Assembly (NCBI GenBank): GCA_006176705.1
Contig: QRFJ01005394.1
Location: forward strand, 1-64,000
Reading direction: 5' to 3'
Source: Cocos nucifera
Lineage: Eukaryota > Streptophyta > Magnoliopsida > Arecales > Arecaceae
DNA length: 64,000 bases
Shown here: positions 21,978 through 35,600 of the stretch, piece by piece
Layout: the number at the start of each line of letters is the position of its first letter
Position numbering within the stretch: the first letter of the stretch is position 1
Position numbers and translations under genes: made by a program
Notes under the pieces: generated by a model
What the model was told of the DNA's origin: nothing
The model's database searches: none
The model's input: only the letters and a program-made list of their open reading frames with translations

Positions 21978-24263
21978 TGTTAGATATATGTGCCCTAGAA
22001 GCCAGGAATTGGCTGACACTTGTAATACACTTCTAGGGGCAAAATTATAATTTTGACTATAATCAATAAAATGGGTTATTTTCTATCACATATGTGTATT
22101 TAGTGTCTGTGATACATCCTTTGAGTTAATGGTAATGATAATTCATATTTTCAAGAGTTGAAAATTTAAGACATGAATAATCATTATTAACTCATAAAAT
22201 GCTCCCGACCATAGGATCATCACGAGGATGGTGATTGATCCGGAAGGTTGGTGTACAATCGCTTCTCTTTAGTAGATGAGTCTTGAGTCTACGGTGTGGA
22301 GACACCGGAGCGAGAGTACAGGTACTCGTTAGAGAACGAGGGCACTGAGCGTGACCACCTCGAGTAGTCATTAGGAAGTCTACCTTCTCGTCAATGACTG
22401 ACTCGATGCTGCAGTAGTGTGTCTGGTTCTTTGACCTGAGATGCATCGGCAGTTCACCTTGAGGGTGTTATAGTTTGACTACACCATTACTCGGTCTCCT
22501 AGCCATATGGAACCCTGAGGTGTATGTTGGCTATAGCATGTTCATTGTAGGAACTGGATTGCATCAAGATGGAATCTATCTACCTCGGTGGTAGAGGAGC
22601 AGCCCTATGATGATCATGAGAATCAAGTCCAGAAGCCCATGGCCATGGCAGAGTGAAATAATAGAAAGAGTTTCTATTTAGATTTTCACATTGGACTCGA
22701 ATCGAATGATTACATCATATGACAGAGACTAGGGTTTGACGAGTTCACCTTAACCCTAATCTGATCGGGGCTCAAGATAGAAGAACTTAATCACACAGGT
22801 AGCTGCACCAAGAGGTTCGCATTCAGCTCTGATGGGTTGCCACCATATACTGCTAGGTGTCACTGGTGGATTTTGGGAGCAATTAGAATGATTTAGATGA
22901 TCGATCATTCTAGCTGTTCGAATCAGAAGAGTTCTGATCCATCGAAAGGAGTTTCGATGATGTCTATGATAGAGATCATGACATATCCCATTACCATACA
23001 GAACTGAACCTAACTGGGTCACACAAACAAGGGTTTGAATCTGGTGATCATCAATTGAACTGATCTAGTTCAATTGATCTGAATGAGATTCAATTAGGTT
23101 CAAGGAAATCGTGCTAGCACTCGATTGAACCTAACGTTCTTCTTTTACTATCATAAATAAGTTGTCCTGACTGAGCCAAAGGAGTTTGTGCTCAATCAGA
23201 GGCCTTCATATGGTCTGACTGGAGGTTGTCCAAGTCAGAAAAGGTTGTCTTATTTTGTAAGACATTACCTGCCATTTTTGGTCACCTGCCATTTCTTGTT
23301 CTTTGACTTTGGTCAAAAGTCTACCTTTGACTGGTCAAACGTTGACCATTGACACTTTGACTTTTGACCACATGTGTCATGCACCTATTGGAGAGCTGGT
23401 GGGGGCCTTGTCCCCCTGCCAGAACCTGGCAAGGAGAAGGGCGCACGCCAAGGCCCTTGGCGTGAGCCCAAGTAGGAGGCGCCTAGGAGTCCTTGTTGGA
23501 CAAGGACTCCATCCTCCCTTTTTGGATTCCAATCAGAGTTCTACTAAGAATCCAGTTTGACTGGTCTTAGGCACCCTCTAAGGAGGAATCCAGGGGTCTC
23601 TATTCCCAACCAATCAGATTTAGATCTGATTTCACAAAGGGTTGTGATTGGTTGGGAGGAAGAGGAGTTGGATCACAAGCTAGTCTATAAATAAGACCCT
23701 GCGCCCAACTCAAAATAATCTGAAAATTCTCCACGCCCCAAGGCTGCCTCTCCCCTCCTTCTCCATGCCATAGTCTCTTCTCCCTCTCCTCTCCACGTCC
23801 AAAAGGAGTTTTGGACTTAGGTTGGTGCGATTCAGATCAAGGAAAGGCGATCAAAAGCAAGAAGGCTGCGCTGCTGCAAAAGGACGACTGCAGATCTTCA
23901 AAAGAGTTTTTGAAGATCCTCCAGATCAGATCCAGATCTGATTTTTGGAGGTGTGATAGAGAAGAAGAGGATCTCCAGATCCAACCCGAGTGGATACCGG
24001 TAGAGGCCAGGCGCTTGCGTGGCTAAGATCCAGAACCTTCCGCTGCAATCAGGATCATCTACAGGGTAATAGGATTACCCAAATCAGGTAAATTAAATTT
24101 GATTTAATTTATCTTATTTTATTTTATTTATTAAAATAATAAAGAATCAGATCTGAAACATATCAAGATCTGATTGAGATCAAGAGAAAATTTTTTGAAA
24201 TATATCTCTTGATCTGATCAGATCTGAACGAACCTGGACCAAAAAATCAGGATTTTTCCTTCA
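21978..24263 (+). repeat. 3' LTR of element Y (2286 bp)
   Basis: Nearly identical to 13854-16128. The few differences seen include a base change in the first 1.1 kb, an extra GT near 23375, small changes in hairpin 1 and scattered differences after 23700. TATA box at 23686-23693. Ends TTCCTTCA. Confidence 0.96.
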
Positions 24264-26902
24264 AGGCTTTTAGCGTAAGGAGTTAATGATCATAGCTATG
24301 GAACTTTCATACAGAATGCCTCCTTAGTAGCCTTCGACATTGGGATATACTCTACTTTCATGGTGGTGTCTGCTATCACCATCTGCTTGGAACTCTTCCA
24401 ACTAACAGGTCCACCATTACAAATAAACAGACTTCCAGAAGTCAACTTTCGATTATCTATATCGGACATAAAATCCAAGTCTGTATACCCCTGGACCTAG
24501 AATACTTCATTAACAAAGAATAGAAACATATCCTTAGTCCTTCTTAAGTACTTAAGGATACATTTCATAGAAGTCTAGTGCTCTTTGCCTGAATTTGATT
24601 GATACCTGCTCGTGACACTCATAGCATGGGAAATATCAGATCGTGTACATAGCATGGGATACATGAGGCTCCCTATTGCTGAAGCATAAGGGATCTTGCT
24701 CATGCATTCAATCTCCTTAGGTGTACTAGGGCACATTTTCTTAGAGAGATGAATGCCATGTTTGAAGGATACTAATATTCTCTTAGAGTTTTTCATGCTA
24801 AACCGTTTTAGCACCTCCTCTATGTACATTTTCTGTAAGAGACCCAGCATCCTATGTGGTCTATCCCAATAGATCTTAATTTTTAGAATAAAGGATGCCT
24901 CTCCTAGGTCTTTCATAGAGAACTTCTTAGACAATCATATTTTGACTATAGTCAACATGGGAATATCACTCCCAATTAGGAGGATGCTATTCATGTATAG
25001 TACGAGAAAGACAATAGTGCTCCCACCGACCTTTTTGAAAACATAGGGCTCCTCATTTTTGATGAATCCAAATGATTTGATTACATCATTGAAATGAGTA
25101 TTCCAGCTCTAAGATGCTTGCTTAAGTCCATATATGGATCTTTGCAGCTTGCACACCTTGTGATCATTATCACTGAAAGTGAAACCTAACGACTGTTCCA
25201 TATAGATATCTGCCTCAAGGTATCCATTTAAGATTGCCATTTTTACATTCATCTACCATATTTCATAATCGAGATAGGCTACAACAGCAAGCAGTGTGCG
25301 GATGGATTTGAGCATGGCTACTGGCGATATGGTATCCTGATAGTCAATGCCTTCGTGCTCACTATATCCTTTCACTACGAGCCTTGCTTTAAATATCTCT
25401 ACATTCCCATCGGCACCTATCTTTCTCTTGAAGATTCATTTACACCCAATAGGTACTATACCTTCAAGTGGATTTACCAAGGTCCAGACTTGGTTCAAAC
25501 GCATTGAGTCAATCTCTGACCTCATTACCTCTAACCATTTTTTGGAGTCAATATCTGATATCACCTCATCATAGGTTTTGGGATCATCATCCTGAACCCT
25601 ATTTCCTGTGAGGAGCATTTTCTCTACGTCTTCTGATATAGTACTTAAGTATCTTTCAGAAGGATGGAAAATTCTACTTGATCTACGAGGTGGAGGAGGT
25701 AGTGTCTGGGTTGGCTCAATCTGATTGGGTTCCATAGGTTCCTTAGCTCATTTCTCATCGAAGACTTTTCCTCGAATCTAATCTATCTTTCGATGCCACC
25801 ATCTTGAATAAACTATTTTTCAAGAAAGATGGCATGTCGACTCACAATCACATTGTGATCTTTTGAGAGATAGAAATAATATCCTAATGACTCTTTAGAA
25901 TATCTAATAAACTGAGCTCTAAAGTACCTAGACGCTAATTTGTCTACATGTTGTCTCTTGACATGGGCCAGACAATCCTAAATTTTGAGATGACTCAGAC
26001 TTGGTTTCTTACCATGCCATATCTCAAATGATATGGTAGGAACGGTCTTAGAGGAAACCCTATTCAGTAAATATATAGCAATCATCAGACTATGTTCCTA
26101 AAGAAACTCAGGAAGATCTATGAAACTCATAATGGATCGGACCATATCTAATAGGATCCGATTTCTCCATTCTGAAATCCCGTTGAGTTGAGGTATTCTA
26201 GGTGGAGTCCATTAAGAGACTATGTCATTATCCTTAAGATAGATTAGGAATTTTTAACTAAAGTATTCACCTCCTCGATTTGATCGAAGAATCTTAATGG
26301 ATTTTTCTGTTTGCTTTTGTACTTCAAGTTTGAATTTCTTGAACTTTTTAAAAGCTTCAGACTTATGTCGCATCAAATACACATATCTGTATCGAGATAA
26401 ATCATCGATAAAGATGATGAAGTAGATGTAATTGCCCCTAGCTGGCAAATCAAACAGGCCCCATACATCAGTATGTACTAGGGCAAGTAGGTTTGTGGCC
26501 CTTTCCCCGTAGCCTATAAAAGGGAGCTTGGTCATTTTGCTCTGAAGGCATGATTTGTAAATCGGATATGACTCAAAAGTCAATGGACTCAATAATCCGA
26601 ATTTCTATAATTTGTTAACCCTATCTTCAGCTATATGACCTAGCCTAAGGTGCCAAAGATATCTATCATTTAGACTATCCCTAGGTCACTTTGATCCTAT
26701 GGCATTCATATTTTGCTCAATATTAAAAATAGAAACATCAATATGTAACTGGTAGAGACCATTTATAGAAAAACCATTTATAATTTTATTTTTTTTATAA
26801 AAAATATTATAATGGTCCTTAAGAAAACTAATTACATAGCCTTCTTGTGCTAAATATGAAATAGAAATTAAATTTCTGCTTACTATAGACACATAAAAAT
26901 AG
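24264..26902 (-). pseudogene. RNase H, RT, integrase and GAG-pre-integrase of element O, part 1
   Basis: Minus-strand copia pol, read from 26902 down: 'SRNLISISYLAQEGY' (about 26840-26890), GAG-pre-integrase, integrase 'HTDVWGLFDLPARGNY' (about 26430-26480), RT N-terminus 'WTLVNPLEGIVPIGCK' (about 25436-25485), RT C-terminus and RNase H 'VSWKSSKQMVIADTTMKVEY' (about 24330-24415). The RT catalytic box reads Y-M-N-S instead of Y-V-D-D (about 24985). Many stops. The RNase H C-terminus and polypurine tract (about 300 bp) are missing between 24264 and the O 3' LTR. Solo LTR S splits the gene at 26902/29165. Confidence 0.88.
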
Positions 26903-29164
26903 TGAAGAAAAAATCTATTTTTTTGGCACAGGATCGTTCAGATCTAATTGAATCTGAAGAAATATTTTAAACTTTTTTTTAAAAAATTCTAATCAGATCT
27001 AAGATTTTTTTATATCTGATCATAAAGATTTGATATTAAAAATTAAAAATAAAATTAAATTAGATTTAATTTTAAGTACCTGATTTGGTAATCTAATTAT
27101 CCTACGATGATCCTATTGATTCCCAAGATTCTGAAAGGAGCCATGCATGTGCCTAGCCTCTACCAGTATCTACTCGGGTAAGATCTAAATGTATTCTTCT
27201 CATGAATCTCTTCTCTAAAAATTAGATTTAGATCTGATTTGAAAAACCTTCAAAATGACTTCTTAGGGCATCCTATTCGTCTCACGAACACCATCGCGTA
27301 AATGCTGAATCATGTACCAAAAATCTTGGACCTTCAACTCAGATTTGTGTCTAACTTTTTGGGCATGTAGAAGAGAGGAAAAGAGAGAGGATAGAGGTGG
27401 CATGGATATCAGAGGGAAGGCTTTTTTGGGTGTGAAAAAAATAAATTATGTTGAGTCAATTTCGTGAGAAGAGTTCTTATACAAGACATAGCACCATAAA
27501 GAGTCCTTTTTTGACCAAAAACCTTATTAATTTGACCATTGAGACTCTTAGACCTGATCTCCACAAAAACCCTAGATCCCATTTAGTTTTGATGCTAAAA
27601 ATCCATCTAGAAGGTGGTGGCATGAAAGGATAAGGAAGAGTCAATGTGCGTCTAGGACTCTTCCTTCAAGAGTTTAATCTAAATAAAACTCTATCAAAAC
27701 CTAGTCTAGGAACCTCCAAAATTCACAAAATTTTAGATACCCAAAGTATATCTCATACTGTATCACATATCCAAAAATTAGAGTAAAATAATTTTTAAAG
27801 AATTTTTGAAAATTCTTTGATCATATGACCCTCAATTCTCTCAATTGGGTCAACTATTGACCCTAGTCCAATTGCACTAGAAATAAATTTAATTTTTATA
27901 ATTAATCTGACCTAAACTTATTTTAGTCAGATGAAAATAAATCCATTCAAGATATAGAAATGAGTTAAATTAAATTTGACTCAGTTGCGATGAATCAGAA
28001 AGATTACAGAAGAAGAAAGTCAGGCTCAATCGTGTGCTAGCACGATTACCTTGAACTTGATTGTATCTAATCTAAATCAATCGAACTAGATTAGCTCAAT
28101 TGATGATATCTAGATCCAAACTCTTATTTGTGTGATCTAGTTAGGTTTAGTTCTGTATGGTAATGAGACATATTGTGATCTCCATCATCGAAACACCTTT
28201 TGATGGATCAGAACTTTTCTGATTCATACAATTAGAATGATTGATCATCAAAATTATTCTAATTGCTCCCAAAATCCATCAGTGACACCTAGTAGTATAT
28301 GGTGGCAATCCATCAAAACTAAAAGTGAATCTCTTGGTATAGCTATCTATGTGATTGGGTTCTTCTATCTTGAGCCCTGATAGGATTAGGGTTAAGGTGA
28401 ACTCGTCAAACCCAATATCCATCATATGAATTAATCATTCGATTCGAGTTCTATGTGAAACCTTTATAGAAACTCTTTCTATCATCTTCACTCTACCATG
28501 GCCATGGGCTTATGGACTCAATTCTCATGATCATCATAGGGCTACTCCTCATCTACCGAGGTAGATAGATCCCTTATTGGTGCAATCCAATTTCTACAAT
28601 GAACGTACTATAGCCAATATACACCTCAGGATTTTGAATGGCTAGAAGATCGAGTTATGGTGTAGTCAAACTATAATACCCTCAAGGTAAATTATCGATG
28701 CACCTTAGGTCAAAGAACTAGATACAATATAGCAACATCAAGCCAGTCATCGATGAGAAGGTAGACTTCCTTATGAATGCTCGAGGTGGTCATGCTCAGT
28801 GCCCTCGTTCTCTAATAAGTATCTGTACTCTCGCTCTAGTATCTCCATACCATAGACTCAAGACTCATCTACTCAAAAAAAGCGATCATACAGCAACCTT
28901 CTGGATCAATCACCATCCTCGTGATGATCCTACGGTCGAAAGCAGTTTATGAGTTAATTATAAAAATTCATATCATAAATTTTTAACTCTTTGAAAATAT
29001 AAATTATCATTTTCATTAACTCAAAGGATGTATCACATACATTTTAAATATATACTATGATAGAAAATAATTTTTTTATTAATTTATAGTCAAAATTATA
29101 AAATTATCCTTAGAAGTGTATTACAAATGTTAGCCAATCTGGCTTCTAGGGCACATATCTAACA
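26903..29164 (-). mobile_element. Element S: solo copia LTR (2262 bp) inside element O
   Basis: A single complete LTR, TG...CA on the minus strand. It is flanked by a perfect 5-bp target duplication AATAG (26898-26902 and 29165-29169). O's GAG-pre-integrase coding sequence resumes exactly on the other side. A solo LTR arises by recombination between the two LTRs of a full element, deleting the interior. S belongs to a diverged LTR subfamily that lacks the U3 hairpins of Y, I and O as far as I can see. The ORF at 27448-27633 is chance. Confidence 0.95.
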
Positions 29165-30249
29165 AATAGTTCCTAAGAACTAAATCTAATCCTGATGGTA
29201 ATCGTAGAGGATAGATTTTCATGGCCATAGTAGCAATTCTTGCTCCGTTCTCGATGCGTAGGATCATCTCATCATCTCTCAGCCTCCTGCTATCCTCAAG
29301 ATCCTGCATAGAAGTCCTACATAGAAGTGCACAAGTGAGCACTAGAACCAGAGTCAAGTATCCAACTGGACGCAGAAGAAACCATAAGGTTAGATTTTAT
29401 AACGGGCATACCTCCAGAAGGACCTACCTCCTTTTTATTCTTCAGACTGGCTAGGTACAAAGGATAGTTCAGCTTTCAATGACCGTCAGTATTGAAATAA
29501 AAATATTTTTCTTTAACAGCAGCCTTCTTCTTCGGCTCTGTATTCTTCTTCTTCCCACTATCCACCTTCTGCTTCTTCATGGACTTCTTTTTTTTTTCAA
29601 AAAACTTTCTCTTGGAAGAAGTTTGCTCCACAGCAAGTACTGAGCCATTAGAACCTTTCATAAAAAGCTCAGCGATAATCAGCATGTTCATAAGTTCAGC
29701 CAAGATATTTTGAAGTTTATGCATATGGTAGTTCATAATGAACTATCCATACGCATCAGTCAAAAATTATAGAATTAAATCAATCTATAGATTTTGATCC
29801 AACTTGACACTGAGCTTCTCAAGCTCTTCTAAATCCTCGATCATCATCAGACAATAATCTTGGACCGACTGCCCATCATGCATTTGAGCCTTAAACAGTC
29901 TCTTAGTGACTTGATATTTGGTGGTGTGACTTTGTTCACCAAACAACTCTTGCAGGTGAGCCAATATTTGGTGGCTAATCTTAATATCTTTATGTTAGTG
30001 CTGGAGCTCATCAGACATCGAGCCCAACATATAATACCTGCCTTTGTTATCTTCATCCATCCACTTCTCAAGAGACGCTCTCTGATTAGCGGATGGATGG
30101 GCTGGTAAGGTGGGAGGATCTTTTTTCAACACATGAGTTAACTTCTCAGAATCTAAAATAACTTTGAAGTTTCGAAGCCAATCCTTGTAGTTGGATCCGA
30201 TCAATCTATGGGTGTCCAAGATACGGGCTAGTGGGTTGGACGCATACAT
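29165..30249 (-). pseudogene. Protease and gag of element O, part 2
   Basis: Gag starts at minus-strand ATG 30249-30247 (M-Y-A-S-N-P-L-A-R-I-L-D-T-H-R). It runs through 'DEDNKGRYYMLGSMSDELQH' (about 29995-30060), 'MNYHMHKLQNILAELMNML' (about 29680-29736) and a lysine-rich stretch. The knuckle is decayed (K-Y-F-Y-F-N-T-D-G-H-stop), so the first two Cys are lost. The protease D-S-G motif is present near 29350 but is followed by a 13-bp tandem duplication (29303-29328) that shifts the frame. Reading continues into 26902 once S is removed. Confidence 0.88.
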
Positions 30250-30421
30250 CTTCCTATAGAGAGTCAAAGTTTCTAGTTAGATTTTATAATTAGACTTAAC
30301 CAATTTATTCAGGAGTTTTATTTTTAAATAAATTAGATTTCTACTATTTACTCAGATTCCTACACTCCCTAGGCAGAGATGCAAAAATTTCCATGATTAT
30401 TGATTTCTAGTGGATGGTACG
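30250..30421 (-). other. Leader of element O, part 1 (interrupted by element I)
   Basis: Matches the last 170 bases of the Y leader on the minus strand and stops at GGTACG. The leader continues at 47450 with GTGCAGTCCC, after element I. Confidence 0.85.
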
Positions 30422-32650
30422 TGAAGAAAAAATCCTATTTTTTGGATTAGATTCGTTCAGATCTGATTTGACCAAGAGAAATATTTTTAAAATTTTTTCT
30501 CTTAAATCTAAATCAAATCTGATACTTTTTAGATTTGATTAAATGAATCTAATAAATAAAATAAAAAATAAAATAAATTAGATTTAATTTGTACCTTATT
30601 GTTAGGTAATCCTATTATCCTGTGATGATCCTGCTGATTGCCTGAGGTTCTGGAGATGTCCTCCTTCTCAATCTATCCTCCAAAGATCAGATTTAGATCT
30701 GATCTTGAAGGTCTTCAAAATAATTTTTGAAGATCTGGTGTTGTCTCTTGCAGCAGTGCTGCCTTCTTCCTTTCTTATTGTCTTTCTCTTGCCTAGATCG
30801 CACCAAACTAAAGCCCAAGGCCTCTTGGGCGTGGAGAGGAGAGAGAAGATTAGAGGTAGGCATGGAGAAGAGGAGAGAGAGGCTATGTGGCATGGGCAAG
30901 GGAAGAACTCTTGAAACCTAGGTGCAGACAGGATTTATATAGACCCTGCTGCGCCATGCAGTGCCATATCATCCCAACCAATCATATCTCTTCATGTAAT
31001 CAGATCTAAATTTGATTGGTGGGATGACATCACCTGATCCAATCAGATGAAAGCTCCTCTCAAACATCCTTGGGTGGCACCAAGACTGATCAAAGTAGAG
31101 TCTTAGGCACCACCTAAGTTTATTCCACGAAGCAACCTGGAGTCCCATCTGTATGGGACTCCAGGTGTCATCATCCTTGGGTGCATGCCTCCCTAGGCAT
31201 GCACGCCCTCCCTTTCCTCCTTTTAGTAGGTGGACAAAGGTCAAATCTCTCTCCTATGAGTGTATGACATATGGGTAGATGTCTAAGTATCAAAGATCAA
31301 TGTTTGACCAAAGTCAAAAGACAAGAATTAGCAGGTGATGAAAAATGATAGATATTATCTCAAATTTATCTCATAAATTAAGATAATCCTTTTTTGATTT
31401 AGACAACCTCCAGTCAGACCAAGTAAAAATACCTGAGTGAGCCCAAACACATTTGGCTCAATCGAGACAACTTTTAATGATTGTTGAAGGAGAACATTAG
31501 GCTCAATCATGTGCTAGCACGATTTTCTTGAACCTAATTGAATCTTATTCAAATCAATTGAACTAGATTAGTCTAATTGATGATATCTAGATCCAAACCC
31601 TTATTTGTGTGATCCAATTAGATTTAGTTTCATATGATAATAGGATATGTCATGATCTCTATCATCGACATCATCAAAATACCTTCCGATGGATCAGAAT
31701 TTTTTTGATTCAGACAACTAGTATGATCGATCATCTAAATCATTCTAATTGCTTCCAAAATCCACCAGTGATACCAAGCAGTATATGGTGGCAACCCATC
31801 AGAACTGAGAACGAACCTCTCAGTGCAGTTACCTGTGTGATTAAGTTCCTCTATCTTGAGCTCCGATCGAATTAGGGTTAAGGTGAACTCATCAAATCCT
31901 AATATCCATCATATGATTAATCATTTGATTCAAGTCCAATATGAAAACTTTAATAGAAACTCTTTCTATTATTTTACTCTGCTATGGCCATGGGCTTATG
32001 AACTTGATTCTCATGATCATCATAGGGCTACTCCTCATCCACCGAGGTAGATAGATTTTCTATTAGTGCAATCCAATTCCTACAATGAACATACTATAGC
32101 CAACATACACCTTAGGATTCCGAATGGGTTGGAGACTGAGTTATGGTGTTGTCAAACTATAACACCCTCAAGGTGAACTATCGATGCACCTCAGGTCAAA
32201 GAACTAGATATACAACTATAGCTTCGAGCCAGTCATTGACGAGAAGGTAGACTTCCTAATGACTGCTCAAGGTGGTCATGCTCAGTGCCCTCGTTCTCTA
32301 ACGAGTACTTATACTCTTGCTCTGGTGTCTCTACACCATAGACTCAAGACTTATCTACTATAAAGAAGTAATTGTACACCAATCTTCTAGATCAACCACC
32401 ATCCTTATGATGATCCTACGGTCGGAAGCATTTTATGAGTTAATAACGAAAATTCATGTCTTAAATTTTCAACTCTTGAAAATATGAACTATCATTACCA
32501 TTAACTTAAGTGATGTATCACCAACACTAAATACACATTATGATAGAAAATAACCCATTTTATTATTTATAGTCAAAATTATAATTTTGCCCTTAGAAGT
32601 GTATAACAAGTATTAGTCAATTCTGGCTTCTAGGGAACACATATCTAACA
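30422..32650 (-). repeat. 3' LTR of element I (2229 bp)
   Basis: TG...CA on the minus strand. It carries a CCAAT inverted repeat (30974-31023), hairpin 2 (31139-31162, 10-bp stem with CTGT loop) and hairpin 1 (31181-31204, perfect 10-bp stem). An antisense ORF of 88 codons at 31609-31875 parallels those in Y and E. Confidence 0.92.
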
Positions 32651-32663
32651 AACTCCCACTTGA
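32651..32663 (-). other. Polypurine tract of element I
   Basis: Minus-strand CAAGTGGGAGTT next to the 3' LTR, matching Y's ACAAGTGGGAGAT apart from the last bases. Confidence 0.8.
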
Positions 32664-35600
32664 CCTAAAGCCAATTGGCTACAATTCTAAGTTCCATCTT
32701 CTCAAGATGGGCTTTGATCTTCTGCTGGCCCAATGGCTTTGTAAGTGGATTTGCCGCATTGTTTGTGGAGTCGACTCTCTTGACCTCGTCGTAATCTTTC
32801 TTGAGGTAATCATGAATTAGGTGGTATCACCGCTAGATGTGCTTGGATTTTTGGTGAGACCTTGACTCCTTAGCAAGGGCTATGGTGCCATTATTGTCAT
32901 AGTATAGAGGAATGGCATCTGATGGCATCACTCCGATCTTTGTGATAAATTTCTTATACCAAAATGTCTCCTTCACAGCTTCTGATGCAGATGTATTCTA
33001 CTTCCATGGTGGAATCTGCGATCACTGTCTGCTTGAAACTCTTCCAACTGACAGTACCACTATTACACATAAACCGACTTTCAGATGTCGACTTTCGATC
33101 ATCTACATCAGACATAAAATCCAAGTCTGTATACCCTTGGACTTGGAGTTCTCCATTACCAAAAATCAATAACATATCCCTAGTTCTTCTTAAGTACTTA
33201 AGGATACATTTCACAAAAGTCCAGTGATTTTTGCCTGGATTCGACTGATATCTGCTCGTGACACTCACAGTATGAGCTATATCAGGTCGTGTACATAACA
33301 TGGCATACATGAGGCTTCCTATTGCTGAAGCATAAGGGATCTTGCTCATGCATTCTATTTTCTCAGGTGTGCTAGGGCACATCTTCTTGGAGAGATGAAT
33401 GCCATGTCTGAAGGATACCCACCCCTCTTGGAGTTTTCTATGCTAAATTTCTTTAGCACTTCCTCTATATACATCTTCTGTGAAAGTCCTAGTATTCTAT
33501 TCGATCTATCTTTATAGATCTTAATTCCTAGAATAAAGGATGCTTCTTCTAGGTCTTTCATGGAGAATTTTTTGGATAACCACATTTTAACTATGGTCAA
33601 CATGAAAATATCATTCCCAATAAGGAGGATATCATCCACATACAATACAAGAAAGACAATAGCACTCTCACTGACCTTTCTGAAGACACATGGTTCCTCC
33701 TCATTCTTGATGAAATCAAATAATTTGATCACATCATTAAAATGAGTATTCCAGCTCCAAAATGCTTGCTTAAGTCCATATATGGACCTTTATAGCTTGT
33801 ATACCCTGTGATTAGCATCACTGAATGTGAAATCTAACAGCTGTTCCATATAGATATCTTCCTCAAGGTATCCATTTAAGAATGCCATTTTCACGTCCAT
33901 TTACCATATTTCATAATCGAAATAAGCTACAATAGCAAGCAATGTGCGGATGGATTTTAGCATAGCTACTGGTGAAAAGGTATCCTGATAGTCAATGCCT
34001 TCACATTGACTATGTCCTTTTGCCACTAATCTAGCTTTGAATGTCTCCACATTCTTATCTACACCAATCTTTCTCTTATAGATCCATTTACATCCAATAG
34101 GTACTATACCTTCTGGTGATTCTACCAAGGTCCAGACTTGGTTTGAGTGCATCGAGATAATTTCTGACTTCATTGCCTCTAACCATTTCTCGGAGTCGAT
34201 ATCACCTCATTATAGGTTTTGAGATCATCACCATGAACTCCATTACCTACAAGAAATATTTTCTCTATTTTCTCTAAAATAGTACCTAAGTACCTCTCAG
34301 GAGGATGGAAAATTCTTTTCGATCTATGAGGTGGAGGAGGTAGTGATCGTATTGGCTCAACCTGATTTGGTTCCATTTGGTCCTTAGCTCATTGCTCTTG
34401 TGAGACTTTCTTCTCAAGCTTGATCTGATTTTCAATGCCGCCATCTTGAATAAACTATTTTTCAAGAAAGATGGCATGCCGACTCACAATCACATTATGA
34501 TCTTCTGTAAAGTAGAAATAATATCCTAATGACTCTTTAGGATATCCTATGAATCGAGCTCTAAAGGACCTAAAGTCTAACTTGTTTGCTTGTTGTCTTT
34601 TGATATGAGCCGGACAACCCCAAATTCTAAGATGACTCAGACTTGATTTCTTACCATGTCATATCTCATACGGTATGGTAGGAACGATTTTAAAAAAAAT
34701 CCTATTCTGTAAGTATATTATAGTTAACAGACTATGTTTCCAAAAAAAATCAGGAAGGTCTGTGAAGCTCATCATGGATCGGACCATATCTAATAGGATC
34801 CAATTCCTTCTTTCTGAAACCCCATTGAGTTGAGGTGTTCCAGATGGAGTCCATTGAGAGACTATGCCATTTTTCTTAAGATAGTCAAGGAATTTTCGAC
34901 TAAGGTATTCACCTCTTCGATCTGATCAAAGAACCTTAATGGATTTTTCAGTTTGCTTTTTGACTTCATATCTGAATTTTTTGAACTTTTCAAAAGCTTC
35001 AGACTTGTATCTCATAAGATACACGTATCCATACCGAGATAAATCATCGATAAAGATTCTGAAGTAGACAAAGTTGCCTCTAGTTGGCACATCAAATGGA
35101 CCGTACACATCAGTATGTACTAGGGCAAGTAGATTCGTGGCTCTTTCCCCATGTCCTACAAAAGAAAGTTTAGTCATTTTGCCATGAAGATAAAATTCAA
35201 AAATTGGATATGACTCAGAAGTTAACGGACTCAATAGTCTGATTTTTTTCAATTTGTTAACCCTATCTTCTACTATATGACCTAGTCTTAGGTGCCATAG
35301 ATACCTATCATTTGGACTATCCTTAGGTCGTTTTGTTCTTGTGGCATTCATATTTTGCTCGATATTAAAAATAGATACATTAATATGTAACTGATAAAGA
35401 CCGTTAATGAGAAAATCACTTACAATTTTATTTCTTTCATAAAGAATATTACAATGTTCCTTAAGAAAACTAATTACATAGCCTTCTTATGCTAAACATG
35501 AAACAGAAATCAAATTCCTGCTTGTAGCAGGCATATAGTAACAATTTCTAAGTACTAAATCTAAGCTAGATGGTAGTCGAAGAGGATAGGTTTCCACGAT

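Larger units (their letters stand above)
13854..24263 (+). mobile_element. Element Y: complete plus-strand Ty1/copia retrotransposon (10.4 kb, youngest)
   Basis: Complete structure: 5' LTR 13854-16128, tRNA-iMet primer site 16131-16143, leader, gag-PR-IN-RT-RNase H polyprotein, polypurine tract 21964-21977 and 3' LTR 21978-24263. Flanks ATGCT (13849-13853) and AGGCT (24264-24268) agree in four of five bases and probably form the target duplication. The first 1.4 kb of the two LTRs look almost identical by eye, so insertion was recent relative to its neighbours. It lies antisense within element O. Domain order and the LTR length of about 2.3 kb suggest an Angela/Tork-like lineage; that assignment is inference. 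Confidence 0.95.
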
